46,032 nucleotides of DNA from Micromonospora sp. AMSO31t (GCF_008868175.1 NZ_WBKT01000032.1:1-46032); one strand, 5' to 3'. Counted from the first letter of the stretch, positions 26,242 through 34,492 are shown. The notes: generated by a model not told the origin, from the sequence alone. Program-made: numbers and translations.

Positions 26242-26604
26242 ATGGCCGATCCGACGTACGACCGCAAGGAACAGTTCCAGCAGATCCAGAGCGGGCTCCT
26301 GCCCGGCGAGCAGATCATCGCCGTCTACGACGCCGTCGGCACGGGCACCGGGTTCATCGGCCTGACCGACCGGAGGGTCGTCATCCAGGACCGCTCCTTC
26401 GTCGGAAAGCGGTACGCCATCACCAGCATCCCGTATGCGAAGATCACCAGCGTGAGCGTGGTGAGCAACAAGTCGTGGGGCGGCTCGTTCTTCTCCACCG
26501 GGGCCATCGCCATCCACGTCGGCACGCACACCTACGAGGTGGAGTTCCGGGGCGCGCAGAAGAGCCACCACGTGCACAACGTCATCCTCCACCACATCTC
26601 CTGA
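26242..26604 (+). CDS. bacterial PH-domain protein
   Basis: The protein has 120 residues and consists almost entirely of one bacterial pleckstrin-homology-like domain: a short helix (KEQFQQIQSGLLPGEQIIAVYDA), then seven beta strands including GFIGLTDRRVVIQDRSFVGKRYAITSIPYAKITSVS and SFFSTGAIAIHV. It is soluble, without signal peptide. Such domains are small binding modules of unknown ligand. The next gene starts one base after its stop, so they may be cotranscribed. Confidence 0.8.
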   Translation: MADPTYDRKEQFQQIQSGLLPGEQIIAVYDAVGTGTGFIGLTDRRVVIQDRSFVGKRYAITSIPYAKITSVSVVSNKSWGGSFFSTGAIAIHVGTHTYEVEFRGAQKSHHVHNVILHHIS

Positions 26605-26605
26605 C

Positions 26606-27331
26606 GTGCCGGTCGACCTGTCTGCCGCGCTCTACGACGCGGACAACGCGTGGGGGCGCGACGACGAGTTCTTCCTGCGCTTCGTCGGGCGGGCGCCGAC
26701 CCGGGTCCTCGACCTGGGGTGCGGCACCGGGCGGCTCACCCTGGCCCTGGCCGCCGCCGGCCACCGGGTGACCGGCGTCGACCCGGAGCCGGGGTCGCTC
26801 GCCGCCGCCCGGGCCAAACCCGGCGGTGACCGGGTCACCTGGCTCGCCGGCACCGCCGCCGACCTGCCCGACGCGACGTACGACGTGGCCGTGCTGACCA
26901 GCCACGTGGCGCAGGAGATCCTCGACGACGGGACGTGGGCGGAGACCCTCCGCCACCTGCGGCGGGCCCTGGTCGACGGCGGCCGGCTGGCGTTCGACTC
27001 GCGCGACCCGGCCGCGCGGCGCTGGGAGCGCTGGAACCCCACCGACACACTCCGCCGGCGCACCCTGCCTGACGGCACGACGGTGGACGCCTGGACCGAG
27101 CTGACCGCCGTGCGCGACGGCCTGGTGAGCTTCCTGCACCACTACCTGCTGCCCGACGGCGCGGAGCTGCGCAACCCCGGCACGCTGCGCTTCCGCACCG
27201 AGGCGGAGCTGCGGACCGCCGTCGCCGGGGCCGGCTTCACCGTCGAGCGGGTGCTCGGCGGCTGGGCCGGGGAGCCGGTCGGCGCGGGCGACGACGGAGA
27301 GCTGATCGTGCTCGCCCGCGCGGCACGGTGA
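26606..27331 (+). CDS. class I SAM-dependent methyltransferase
   Basis: The protein has 241 residues. Motif I is VLDLGCGTGRLTLALAAAGH, followed by VTGVDPEPGSLAAARAK (acidic end of strand 2) and TYDVAVLTSHVAQEILDD (motif IV region). The C-terminal beta strands (GAELRNPGTLRFRTEAEL) suit small-molecule methyltransferases of the UbiE/Methyltransf_25 group. The substrate is unknown. The GTG start is one base after the PH-domain stop, with no ribosome site, so expression probably depends on that transcript. Confidence 0.85.
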   Translation: MPVDLSAALYDADNAWGRDDEFFLRFVGRAPTRVLDLGCGTGRLTLALAAAGHRVTGVDPEPGSLAAARAKPGGDRVTWLAGTAADLPDATYDVAVLTSHVAQEILDDGTWAETLRHLRRALVDGGRLAFDSRDPAARRWERWNPTDTLRRRTLPDGTTVDAWTELTAVRDGLVSFLHHYLLPDGAELRNPGTLRFRTEAELRTAVAGAGFTVERVLGGWAGEPVGAGDDGELIVLARAAR

Positions 27332-27343
27332 CCCGGGCGGGAG

Positions 27344-27802
27344 TCAGCGCCGGTACGCGAGCTTGAAATCGAGCGCCCAGTCGGTGCCGTCGGCGGACCG
27401 CTCCCAGCGGCCGTCGATGGCGGCGCCGTCCTCGCCCAGGGTGCCGATGAACCGCTGGTGGAAGCCGGACGCCTCCCGCCACATCCGCCACACGCCGCCG
27501 GCGAACGTCATCCGGTAGACCCGGTGCACGCCGCGGGCATCGGCGTAGAGCACCGCGAACTCCTCGTCCGAATCGTCCAGGCCGATCAGCTGGGTGGCCG
27601 GGAGCGGGTTGTTCTCCCGCCAGGCGGCCGGCGCCGTCTCCGGCACCGGACCGGCGTCGCTGTGCTGGCGGAGGAACCGGCCCTCCTCCACCCAGCTGAA
27701 CTCCGTCCAGCCGGCACCGAGACCCTCGACCTCCGGCTGCACGGTCCACCGGCCGACCAGCACATCGAGCCGTGCGAGCGCCGGGTGCCGCTTCGTCGCC
27801 AT
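27344..27802 (-). CDS. conserved beta-barrel-like protein (DUF1579-like), function unknown
   Basis: The protein has 152 residues. It starts HPALARLDVLVGRWTVQPEV and continues with WTEFSWVEEGRFLRQHSD, FAVLYADARGVHRVYRMTF and FHQRFIGTLGEDGAAIDGRWE then DWALDFKLAYRR. The alternating strands and the final GRWE/DF..Y.R pattern resemble the DUF1579-like, lipocalin-type barrels, which probably bind a small hydrophobic ligand. No function can be assigned. The ATG at 27800-27802 follows GGAGGAGGG. It is convergent with the methyltransferase, 12 bp away. Confidence 0.75.
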   Translation of the reverse strand: MATKRHPALARLDVLVGRWTVQPEVEGLGAGWTEFSWVEEGRFLRQHSDAGPVPETAPAAWRENNPLPATQLIGLDDSDEEFAVLYADARGVHRVYRMTFAGGVWRMWREASGFHQRFIGTLGEDGAAIDGRWERSADGTDWALDFKLAYRR

Positions 27803-27850
27803 GTCGTCCCTCCTCCTGCCGCCGGGAACCCGGTGGGCGCCGCTGCCTGA

Positions 27851-27856
27851 CAGAAT
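27851..27856 (+). promoter_or_regulatory. leaderless -10 box of the SanA/ElyC-like gene
   Basis: CAGAAT lies 7 nt before the ATG at 27864. The first base departs from the TAnnnT pattern seen elsewhere here. Confidence 0.35.
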
Positions 27857-27863
27857 CGCCCGC

Positions 27864-28580
27864 ATGCGGGGGCTGTTCGTCAGGGTCAGGGGATGGTGCG
27901 CCGACCGCAGACCGACCGTACGCCGGATCCGCCGTACCGTGGTGGCGGTCGTGGCCGGCGCGGCGCTGCTGGCCGCCGGCACCGGGGCGAGCGTGGCCTG
28001 GGTCCGGGCCGGCGCGGAGGGCCACGTGTTCACCGAGGCCGACGTGCCGGAGGCCCCGGTCGCCCTGGTCCTGGGCACCAAGGTGGAGGCCGACGGCACC
28101 CCGTCGCCGTTCCTCGCCGCCCGGCTGGAGATCGCGCAGCGGCTCCTCGCCGCCGGCAAGGTCCGGGTCATCCTGGTCTCCGGCGACCACATGAACGACG
28201 ACTACGACGAGCCCGACGCCATGCGCCGCTGGCTGGTCGACCGGGGCGTGCCGGCGGAGAAAGTGGTGCTCGACCACGCCGGCTTCGACACCTACGACTC
28301 CTGCGCCCGGGCCCGGCGCATCTTCGGCGTGGAGCGGGCGACCGTGGTGACCCAGTCCTTCCACCTGCCCCGCGCCGTGTCGGTCTGCCGGCACCTCGGC
28401 GTGGCCGCCAACGGCGTGGGCGACGACACCGCCCGCCGGTACGCGGAACGCTGGCGGGTCAGCGCCACCCGGGAGTACGGCGCCTGCGTCAAGGCCACGG
28501 TGGACGTGGTCTCCGGCCGCGATCCCGTCCACCTGGGCCGCCGCGAGACCGGGGTGGACGACGCCCTGCGCGCGGGGTGA
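27864..28580 (+). CDS. SanA/ElyC-like (DUF218) membrane-anchored protein
   Basis: The protein has 238 residues. An arginine-rich N-terminus is followed by one TM helix (VVAVVAGAALLAAGTGASVAW). The DUF218 domain follows: APVALVLGTKVEADGTPSPFLAARLEIAQRLLAAG, ILVSGDH, DEPDAMRRWLVDRGVP, DHAGFDTYDSCARARRIFG and VTQSFHLPRAVSVCRHLGV. SanA and ElyC relatives act in envelope barrier function and peptidoglycan assembly. The exact reaction is not known. The start was chosen for its leaderless box. Confidence 0.85.
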   Translation: MRGLFVRVRGWCADRRPTVRRIRRTVVAVVAGAALLAAGTGASVAWVRAGAEGHVFTEADVPEAPVALVLGTKVEADGTPSPFLAARLEIAQRLLAAGKVRVILVSGDHMNDDYDEPDAMRRWLVDRGVPAEKVVLDHAGFDTYDSCARARRIFGVERATVVTQSFHLPRAVSVCRHLGVAANGVGDDTARRYAERWRVSATREYGACVKATVDVVSGRDPVHLGRRETGVDDALRAG

Positions 28581-28601
28581 CATGCGGCCGCCCGCCGGCG
28601 G

Positions 28602-28607
28602 TACTGT
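28602..28607 (+). promoter_or_regulatory. leaderless -10 box of the gene at 28614
   Basis: TACTGT lies 6 nt before the GTG at 28614; no ribosome site is seen. Confidence 0.5.
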
Positions 28608-28613
28608 CGCGGC

Positions 28614-28982
28614 GTGGTGAAGCTGGCCGAGGGGACCCTCGCGGCGGTCGGTCGGATGACCGTCGCGGCGACCGAGCTGGAGCACGTGCTGTCCCGGCTC
28701 GGCGCGGGTGAGGCGGACGCCGACGAGATCTTCGCGCGGGTCGGAGCGCCGCTGCGCGCGGCCCGCGAGGCGGCGCGGTCCGCGCCCCCGGCGATCCGCG
28801 TGGAGTGCGCCAGCCTGGTCGAGGGGGCGGCCACCCAGCTGGCCGTGGGCCAGGCCGCGCTGCGGGCCGTGTGGCGCGGCGGCCGGACCGATCCGGCGCT
28901 GTTCGACGAGATCACCGCGCGGCTGCTGCGCTGCCGGGACGTGCTGCACGACCGGATCCTCGCTCCACAGGGGATCGACTAG
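28614..28982 (+). CDS. small helical protein of unknown function
   Basis: The protein has 122 residues. It is predicted almost wholly helical (GTLAAVGRMTVAATELEHVLSRL, ADEIFARVGAPLRAAREAA, ALFDEITARLLRCRDVLHDRIL). It has no signal peptide, TM segment or recognised motif. Codon use is typical of the neighbours. Its own leaderless promoter suggests a monocistronic unit between the SanA/ElyC-like and GNAT genes. Confidence 0.65.
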   Translation: MVKLAEGTLAAVGRMTVAATELEHVLSRLGAGEADADEIFARVGAPLRAAREAARSAPPAIRVECASLVEGAATQLAVGQAALRAVWRGGRTDPALFDEITARLLRCRDVLHDRILAPQGID

Positions 28983-29013
28983 CCGGGCCTTCACCCCGGT
29001 CGCTCGCCGGCGC

Positions 29014-29019
29014 TATCGT
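29014..29019 (+). promoter_or_regulatory. leaderless -10 box of the GNAT gene
   Basis: TATCGT lies 6 nt before the ATG at 29026; no ribosome site is seen. Confidence 0.5.
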
Positions 29020-29025
29020 CGTCGG

Positions 29026-29574
29026 ATGCCCGCGCTGATCGCGCCCACCGTCCGGCTGCACTCCGCCTGGCTGGCGGCCCGTCGAGAGTGGGGTCCCGGC
29101 CCTCACGAGGACGGTTTCGGGCTCCGTCCCACCGACGAGGTGGTCTCCCCGGCCGGGTTCGCGGCCTGGGTCGCCCGGTTGACCGACGAGTCGGACCGGA
29201 CTCCGGGCCCGGCCGGGGTGCGGTGCACGTACCGGTGGATCGTCGAGGACGAGACGGTGCTCGGCGGGATCGCGCTGCGGCACGAACTCGACGACGTCCT
29301 GCTGCGGGTCGCCGGCCACATCGGTTACGGCATCCGGCCCTCGGCCCGGCGACGGGGCCTGGCCACCTGGGCGCTGGGCCGGATGCTCGACGAGGCCCGT
29401 GCGCTCGGCCTGGAGCGGGTGCTGCTCGTCTGCGCCGACGGCAACACCGCCTCGGCACGCACCATCGAGCGCCAGGGTGGCGTCCTCGAGGACATCCGGG
29501 ACACCGGGCTGGGCGCCGCCCGGCGCTACTGGATCACGCTCCACACGCCACGCACGCGCCCCCACCCGGGCTGA
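29026..29574 (+). CDS. GNAT-family N-acetyltransferase
   Basis: The protein has 182 residues. The conserved GNAT core is IGYGIRPSARRRGLATWALGRML (acetyl-CoA-binding loop RRRGLA), then LGLERVLLVCADGNTASARTIERQGGVLED. The N-terminal part (TDESDRTPGPAGVRCTYRWIVEDETVLGGIALRHELDD) matches the group of predicted acetyltransferases (COG3981-like). The substrate is unknown. The start is set by the leaderless promoter box and by loss of similarity further upstream. Confidence 0.85.
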   Translation: MPALIAPTVRLHSAWLAARREWGPGPHEDGFGLRPTDEVVSPAGFAAWVARLTDESDRTPGPAGVRCTYRWIVEDETVLGGIALRHELDDVLLRVAGHIGYGIRPSARRRGLATWALGRMLDEARALGLERVLLVCADGNTASARTIERQGGVLEDIRDTGLGAARRYWITLHTPRTRPHPG

Positions 29575-29622
29575 ATGTCCTGGTACATTCGCGCTTCGCC
29601 TCGATCGAAAGAGGAACTGCGC

Positions 29623-30549
29623 ATGACCGGCACGGGGGCCGAATCGGGCGCGGGACCGGCGATGGAGCCGGTGCCCGGCACCGGAGCAGCCGATCCTTCC
29701 CCACCTCACCCACTCGGGCAGCCGCCGTCGAGCTACGGGCCGCCGCAGTGGGCGCCGCCGGCGGGAGAGCAGCCGGTGCCGTTCGCGCCGCAGCCGCCGG
29801 TGCCGTGGGCGCCGCCGCCCGGCCCGCGCAACCGCACCCTCGTCGTCGCCGCCGTCATCGTGGGTGTGGTGCTGCTGGTGGGCTGCCTCGGCCTGACCGG
29901 CGGCGTGCTCCTGCTGCGCTCCGCGACGACCACCACCTCCGGACCGGCCCGGGAGGCGCCCCCGGCGCCCACCACCGACCACAGCCCCGGCGCGACCGCC
30001 GAACCGGAGGCCAGTGAGGAGCCGGTGCAGCAGGGGCCCGAGGCCAGCGCGTACCCGGCCGAGGAGATCTCCGACCTGAACCGGGTGTGCGACGACGGGG
30101 TCTTCTACCCGCAGTCGCCGAAACGCGCCGGCAAGGCGCCGCACCCGGTCGTGCTGCTCATCGGGAACGGCTCGGGCCTGCGCTACCAGAACGGCACCTA
30201 CTACTTCTCGCAGGGCCTGTCGAAGAAGGTGGAGCAGACCTGGGCGCCGGAGTCACCCACGAAGGTGCAGATGGTCGCCTGCCTGGACCGGGTCAGCACC
30301 GGCACGACGATCCGCCGCTGCAAGTACGACGACCCGAAGCCGCTGACCTTGACGCTGCTGCGGGCGAGCTGGCGACTTCGGGTGTACGAGGTGTCGACGG
30401 GCCGCAAGCTGCTCGAGAAGGCCATGACCGGCGACGACCAGGCATGCCCGTACGTGGTCCTGGCCGGCCCGGACAAGAAGATCTACGCCGAGGTCAGCGA
30501 CCGGGCCGCCGTGGCCGCGCTCCGCAAGCTGGTGAACGGGTCAGCCTGA
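29623..30549 (+). CDS. membrane-anchored protein with Pro-rich N-terminus
   Basis: The protein has 308 residues. Residues 1-75 are Pro/Gly/Ala-rich and cytosolic (GPPQWAPPAGEQPVPFAPQP). One TM helix (TLVVAAVIVGVVLLVGCLGLTGGVLLL) follows, then a Thr/Pro/Glu linker. The C-terminal extracytoplasmic domain has cysteines at VCDDG, VACLDR, RRCKYD and ACPYV, able to form two disulfides. No family is recognised. A sensory or envelope role is possible. The ATG follows GAAAGAGGA. Its end overlaps the convergent DinB gene by 9 bp. Confidence 0.75.
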   Translation: MTGTGAESGAGPAMEPVPGTGAADPSPPHPLGQPPSSYGPPQWAPPAGEQPVPFAPQPPVPWAPPPGPRNRTLVVAAVIVGVVLLVGCLGLTGGVLLLRSATTTTSGPAREAPPAPTTDHSPGATAEPEASEEPVQQGPEASAYPAEEISDLNRVCDDGVFYPQSPKRAGKAPHPVVLLIGNGSGLRYQNGTYYFSQGLSKKVEQTWAPESPTKVQMVACLDRVSTGTTIRRCKYDDPKPLTLTLLRASWRLRVYEVSTGRKLLEKAMTGDDQACPYVVLAGPDKKIYAEVSDRAAVAALRKLVNGSA

Positions 30550-31326
30550 ACCCGCCCCGCGTGCCTCCAGCGCGTCCAGGTCACGCTCCGCGTAGAGCCG
30601 GTGCTCCCACTCCTCGTTGAGGACGACCAGCAGGCACTCCCGGACCGGGTAGCTGCGAGGTCGCGGCCAGCCCGGGCCCTCCACCGGCTCGGTGTGGCCG
30701 TCCAGCGACTCGTGGGTCAGCCCCTCGATGACCTGGCGCACGGTGGACATCCGGTCGCGGCGCAGCGCGAGCACCGTGTCGAGCGAGGGTCGCGCGCCCC
30801 GGTCGCGCGGCACACCCGGCGTGTCCGGCATCTCGTCCCACGGCAGGCCCAGCGGATCCCACGGCGACGGGTCGCCGAGCATCGCCCGCCCGACCCAGGA
30901 GTCGGTCGCGAAGACCAGGTGCCGCAACGTCTCGATGAACGACCACTCACCGTCGACCGACTCGTGCAGCAGCGCGGGCCGCAGCCGGCGGGCCCGGTCG
31001 ACGGTCGCGCCCCAGAGCCGCTCCAGGATGTCCCACGCCTCGCGGAAGCCGGCCGGATCGGTCGGGCGCATCCTGGCCCGGTCCGGGTGCCGCCGGTCCA
31101 GCTCCGCCTGGATCAGCGGCCCGACGTCGACGCCGTTGATCGTCAGGTTCTCGATCTCGCCGTGGATGTCGACGCCGACCAGCTCGACCCCCCGCATGGC
31201 GACCCCGCTCAGGTCGACGCCACGGAACCGGGCGCCGGACAGGTCGACGGCGCGGAGCTCGGCGCCGCTGAGGTCGACGTGCTCGAACCGGGAGCCCCGC
31301 AGATCGGCGTCGGTGAATTCAGCCAC
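30541..31326 (-). CDS. pentapeptide-repeat plus DinB-like fusion protein
   Basis: The protein has 261 residues. Residues 1-60 contain pentapeptide repeats (AELRAVDLSGARFRGVDLSG). From about residue 85 the sequence becomes a DinB-type four-helix domain: RLWGATVDRARRLRPALLHESVDGEWSFIETLRHLVFATDSW, with candidate metal-site histidines at ETLRHL and in the C-terminal EEWEHRLYAER. DinB-fold proteins in actinomycetes include mycothiol-dependent transferases, and mshB lies in this window, but a link is only inferred. The GTG at 31324-31326 fits a leaderless box. Confidence 0.82.
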   Translation of the reverse strand: MAEFTDADLRGSRFEHVDLSGAELRAVDLSGARFRGVDLSGVAMRGVELVGVDIHGEIENLTINGVDVGPLIQAELDRRHPDRARMRPTDPAGFREAWDILERLWGATVDRARRLRPALLHESVDGEWSFIETLRHLVFATDSWVGRAMLGDPSPWDPLGLPWDEMPDTPGVPRDRGARPSLDTVLALRRDRMSTVRQVIEGLTHESLDGHTEPVEGPGWPRPRSYPVRECLLVVLNEEWEHRLYAERDLDALEARGAGSG

Positions 31327-31332
31327 GCCAGC

Positions 31333-31338
31333 AGGCTA
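31333..31338 (-). promoter_or_regulatory. leaderless -10 box of the pentapeptide-DinB gene
   Basis: On the minus strand TAGCCT is followed by 6 nt and the GTG start; no ribosome site is seen. Confidence 0.5.
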
Positions 31339-31463
31339 ACCGCGACGCCCGACACTTCGCGTCCCGCAGAACGCGGCGGCGCACGCACCACGGTCCCGGC
31401 GCTGGCCCGATCGGCGGGCGAAATGGCCTTGCCGGCCGGTCGAGCGGCTGCGACGCTCCGGAC

Positions 31464-32429
31464 GTGCTCGACAAGCCGGACGTCGACGAGCGGTTGCTGG
31501 CGGCCGAGGTGGCCGCCGCCTGGGGCGTGGACATCGCCGACCTCGTCTTCATGCCCGTCGGACTCGACGGGAACGCGTGGGCGTACCGGGTGGACACGTC
31601 CGACGGCGAGCGCTACTTCCTGAAGCTGCGCCGCGGCGAGTACACCCCCGCCGCCGTCCTGCTGCCCGGTCTCCTCCGCGCGCACGGCGTCCGGCAGGTC
31701 GTCGCGCCGATCGACCTGCCGGACGGCGGGGCCGGCCACGGCTTCGGAAACCACCGGCTGCTGCTCTACCCGTTCCACGACGGCGGCAGCCTGTGGGGCC
31801 GCGGCCTCACCGAAAGCCAGTGGATCGAGTACGGCGAGTTCCTGGGTCGGCTGCACGCGGTCACGCCGAGCGCCGACCTCGCCGCCGTCCTGCCCGTCGA
31901 GACCTGGCGATCGAGCGCCGGCGAGCGGCTACGGGCCCTCGGCGAGCGGGCCGCGGCGAGCCAGGTTCTCGGCGCCTTCTGGGACCGGTACGGCGCCGCG
32001 CTGCGGCGGTTGTCCGCGACGGTCGACGACCTCGCCTCCCGCGTGACGCACGGTCGACACGTCGTGTGCCACGCCGACATCCACCCCGGCAATCTGATCG
32101 CCGACGGGGACGGTCCGCTGCACGTCGTGGACTGGGATGCGCCGATCCTCGCACCGCGCGAGCGGGACCTGATGTTCGTCTTCAGCCAGGACTTCGGCGA
32201 CCACCCGATCGACGCGCACCGCGCCGAACTCTTCCGCCGAGGCTACGGGCCGCTGGAGCCGGACCAGACCCTGCTGAGCTACTACCGCAGCGAACGGCAC
32301 CTCGACGATGTCGCCGTCTTCCTGGAGAGCATCCTCAACTCCGAGGCCAGCGCGGAATCCCGCGCGAACGACCTGCACTGGCTCACCCGCATCGCCGAGA
32401 CCGTCGCCGACCCCGGCTACGCGCCCTGA
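31464..32429 (+). CDS. APH-family phosphotransferase, spectinomycin-kinase-like
   Basis: The protein has 321 residues. It has the aminoglycoside-phosphotransferase fold: YRVDTSDGERYFLKLRRGEY with the ATP-binding lysine, the catalytic loop CHADIHPGNLI (Brenner motif HxDxxxxN) and the metal-binding VVDWDAPILAPRERDLMFV. The DWD...APRERDLMF segment is characteristic of the spectinomycin kinase APH(9) group. It might phosphorylate an aminocyclitol, but many chromosomal homologues act on unknown small molecules, so resistance is not proven. The GTG start has no strong ribosome site. Confidence 0.82.
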   Translation: MLDKPDVDERLLAAEVAAAWGVDIADLVFMPVGLDGNAWAYRVDTSDGERYFLKLRRGEYTPAAVLLPGLLRAHGVRQVVAPIDLPDGGAGHGFGNHRLLLYPFHDGGSLWGRGLTESQWIEYGEFLGRLHAVTPSADLAAVLPVETWRSSAGERLRALGERAAASQVLGAFWDRYGAALRRLSATVDDLASRVTHGRHVVCHADIHPGNLIADGDGPLHVVDWDAPILAPRERDLMFVFSQDFGDHPIDAHRAELFRRGYGPLEPDQTLLSYYRSERHLDDVAVFLESILNSEASAESRANDLHWLTRIAETVADPGYAP

Positions 32430-32556
32430 CCCGCACCCCATCAGACGGCGAGGGGGCCGGGAGCAGCCACAGTTCGAGCACGATCCCGCGTCCGGGACAA
32501 CGCCGACCGGTCCGGACAGGAGAGTCTGACGGAAAGGGCAGAACGGGGGCAGGGAC

Positions 32557-33333
32557 GTGGAAAAGTACACCGTGCACATCGACGAGCAGCCGGGCGCCTT
32601 TGGTGGGGCGACCCTCGACGCGCTCCGGCGTTCCGTCGGGACGCGGCCCCGGCGATGGCTGATCACAATCACTCTGCTGCTGGGCCTGCTGGCCGCCGTG
32701 GCGATGGCCACGGCAGGGCAACCCGAGGACCGCACCTTTGCCACCCTCTCGGACATGGTGCAGAGCCTGATGTCGGTGACGGTGCCGTTCCTCGGCGTCC
32801 TGCTGGCTCACGACCTGCGCCGGGCACCCCGCACCACCCGGCCGGCACCGACCCTGCTGGCGGCGACGCTCCTGGCCGCCGCCGTCGGACTCTTCGGCGT
32901 CCTGGTGTGCGCCGCAGCTCTCGCGCTGGCATCGTCGGGCACCGCCCCGGCCCCCTGGCGCCACGCCGCAACCATCGCGCTGGGCGGCGTGCTCGTGCAG
33001 ATCGTCGCCCAACTGGTGGGGACCGGGCTCGGCTTGCTACTGCGGCCCGCTGTCCTCGCATGCCTCGCCACCATCGTGCTGCCGCTGGGCCTCTGGGCCG
33101 TGCTGGGCGGGATCGACGTCCTCCAGCCCGCGCAGGCCTTCACCCCCTACGCCACGGTCCGGAACCTGCTCTCGGGCCGGATGAGCGCAGCGAACTGGGC
33201 CCAGTGGCTCGTCGTACTCCTGATCTGGGGTGTCGGTCTGAACATCGTCGGCCTGGCCCGGCTGAAGCGGCGGAAGCCGGACGGCGAGACCACACCGGAC
33301 GGCACCGCGCACGATCCCGCTCCGGCGGTGTGA
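32557..33333 (+). CDS. six-TM membrane protein, ABC-2 permease-like, without an ATPase partner
   Basis: The protein has 258 residues. TM segments lie at about 34-54, 65-85, 98-127, 138-160, 163-185 and 215-240. The pattern RRWLITITLLLGLLAAVAMA and the loop FTPYATVRNLLSGRMSAANWAQW, just before the last helix, resemble ABC-2-type permeases. No ATPase gene is adjacent. It may pair with an ATPase elsewhere or be an orphan. The GTG at 32557 follows a weak AGGGA site. Confidence 0.7.
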   Translation: MEKYTVHIDEQPGAFGGATLDALRRSVGTRPRRWLITITLLLGLLAAVAMATAGQPEDRTFATLSDMVQSLMSVTVPFLGVLLAHDLRRAPRTTRPAPTLLAATLLAAAVGLFGVLVCAAALALASSGTAPAPWRHAATIALGGVLVQIVAQLVGTGLGLLLRPAVLACLATIVLPLGLWAVLGGIDVLQPAQAFTPYATVRNLLSGRMSAANWAQWLVVLLIWGVGLNIVGLARLKRRKPDGETTPDGTAHDPAPAV

Positions 33334-33357
33334 CGGGCGTCCGCCCAGGCGGTGCGT

Positions 33358-33810
33358 CTAGCGGGTGGGTGAGACACCGGGCGACGACTCCGGGCAGGTG
33401 TCGAGGAGCGGCTGCCAGGTGTTGGTTAGCTCCGCCGTGGCCGATGCCCGCCCATCGGCGACCGCGACGAGGGCATCGGCTGCCCGGTTCAGAGCTGCTT
33501 CCAGCTCCCGGCTACTCGCGCGGGCGGCGACCGGACGAAGGTCACGAGCCCACGCCTGAAAGTAGGCCACCTTCGCCGCGCTTGCGGCGCCTGGCTTCCC
33601 GTTGCCCGCGTAGTCCGCTTGCACCGCCTGCACATAGGCGAGCCGCTCCGGAGAATCGCCGTTCGAGTAACGGTCGAAGACCGTGCGGAAGTCGCTACAG
33701 ACCTGCGCTGTGTTGTCGACCGGGTCCGGGGCACCCACGGATGATGTGCCGCACCCGGCGGGGATCAACCCGAGAACCACGACAGCAGGCGTCACAAGCC
33801 AGCGGCGCAT
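33358..33810 (-). CDS. secreted lipoprotein of unknown function
   Basis: The protein has 150 residues. The signal peptide MRRWLVTPAVVVLGLIPAGC ends in a good lipobox with cysteine 20. The mature part is helical, with cysteines at QVCSDF and DTCPES that may form a disulfide. No family is recognised. The ATG follows GGAGAGGG. It is 45 bp downstream of the HEAT-repeat gene and probably in the same transcript. Confidence 0.75.
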   Translation of the reverse strand: MRRWLVTPAVVVLGLIPAGCGTSSVGAPDPVDNTAQVCSDFRTVFDRYSNGDSPERLAYVQAVQADYAGNGKPGAASAAKVAYFQAWARDLRPVAARASSRELEAALNRAADALVAVADGRASATAELTNTWQPLLDTCPESSPGVSPTR

Positions 33811-33855
33811 CGCCCACCCTCTCCAAGATCGGGCACAGACTAGCCGACGCCGGGG

Positions 33856-34389
33856 TCAGGACGGCCTCGGGCAGGAAGACGCTTCGCCTAACCGCCCAAG
33901 CGACCACTCCGCAGCAAGACGAACCTGCTCATGAGGATCGCCAAGCGCAGCCCGGAGCAGAGGTTGAACCGAGGTGTCACCAGCGACACCGAGCGCGGTG
34001 GCGAGAACACTGCGCACGTGAGGCGTGGGCTCCCTTTCCCAGTAGGTCAAGAGCGCCGGGAGGATGCGCCGAATGAGACGACCTGGAGGGGGCTGCATCC
34101 GGCCATATCCCAGGGCCTTGGTAATTGCGTCACCAGCGGAGCCGCGGACGGCCCGGTTGTCATCCTCAAGGGCCTCCAGCAACTCGGGCAGAGCCGACCT
34201 CGCGGCACGGAAACCAAGCAGGTCGCACAGCAACTGGCGCGTCAAAGGACGTTCAGCAACTCTGAGCGCCTGAGCAAGGACACGAACGGGAGCCTGACGT
34301 CGAAGTCTGTCAACAACAGGACGTCGATCGGCGGTTTCGCACTCCAGCATGTGGATGACATCCGCCGATGTCAGGTCAAAGTCCACCAC
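33856..34389 (-). CDS. HEAT-repeat protein
   Basis: The protein has 177 residues. Repeated helical pairs are visible: SALPELLEALEDDNRAVRGSAGDAITKAL, then HVRSVLATALGVAGDTSVQPLLRAALGDPHEQVRLAAEWSLGRLG. These are HEAT repeats, a scaffold for protein contacts. The partner is unknown. Two adjacent GTG codons at 34384-34389 are equally possible starts. It lies immediately outside the left end of the island, and its base composition is less GC-rich than the core, so it may belong to an older insertion. Confidence 0.7.
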   Translation of the reverse strand: MVDFDLTSADVIHMLECETADRRPVVDRLRRQAPVRVLAQALRVAERPLTRQLLCDLLGFRAARSALPELLEALEDDNRAVRGSAGDAITKALGYGRMQPPPGRLIRRILPALLTYWEREPTPHVRSVLATALGVAGDTSVQPLLRAALGDPHEQVRLAAEWSLGRLGEASSCPRPS

Positions 34390-34447
34390 GCCTCGGCCAC
34401 CTGATTCTCAAGTGCTGGGTACGTCCTGATGCTGCACGGCCCAAGGG

Positions 34448-34468
34448 GCGGCCGGCGCGCGCCCAGGC
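34448..34468 (+). repeat. 21-bp direct repeat, copy 1
   Basis: A 21-bp sequence (GCGGCCGGCG then CGCGCCCAGGC) is found identically at 39149-39169. This copy overlaps the first bases of the left att repeat. Confidence 0.6.
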
Positions 34469-34492
34469 CGGTTTCAGACGTTGAAGCGGAAC
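34467..34492. repeat. left attachment site (attL) of the ychF island
   Basis: Positions 34473-34492 (TTCAGACGTT GAAGCGGAAC) are identical to 41228-41247. Six more bases to the left match with one mismatch. On the reverse strand the core spells the last codons of ychF, Phe-Arg-Phe-Asn-Val-stop. This copy has no ychF gene beside it, so it was created by integration. Confidence 0.85.

Noticed and set aside
33358..34389. Lipoprotein and HEAT-repeat genes as part of the island
   Set aside because: They lie outside the left att copy. Their lower GC is suggestive of older transfer but no boundary repeat was found.
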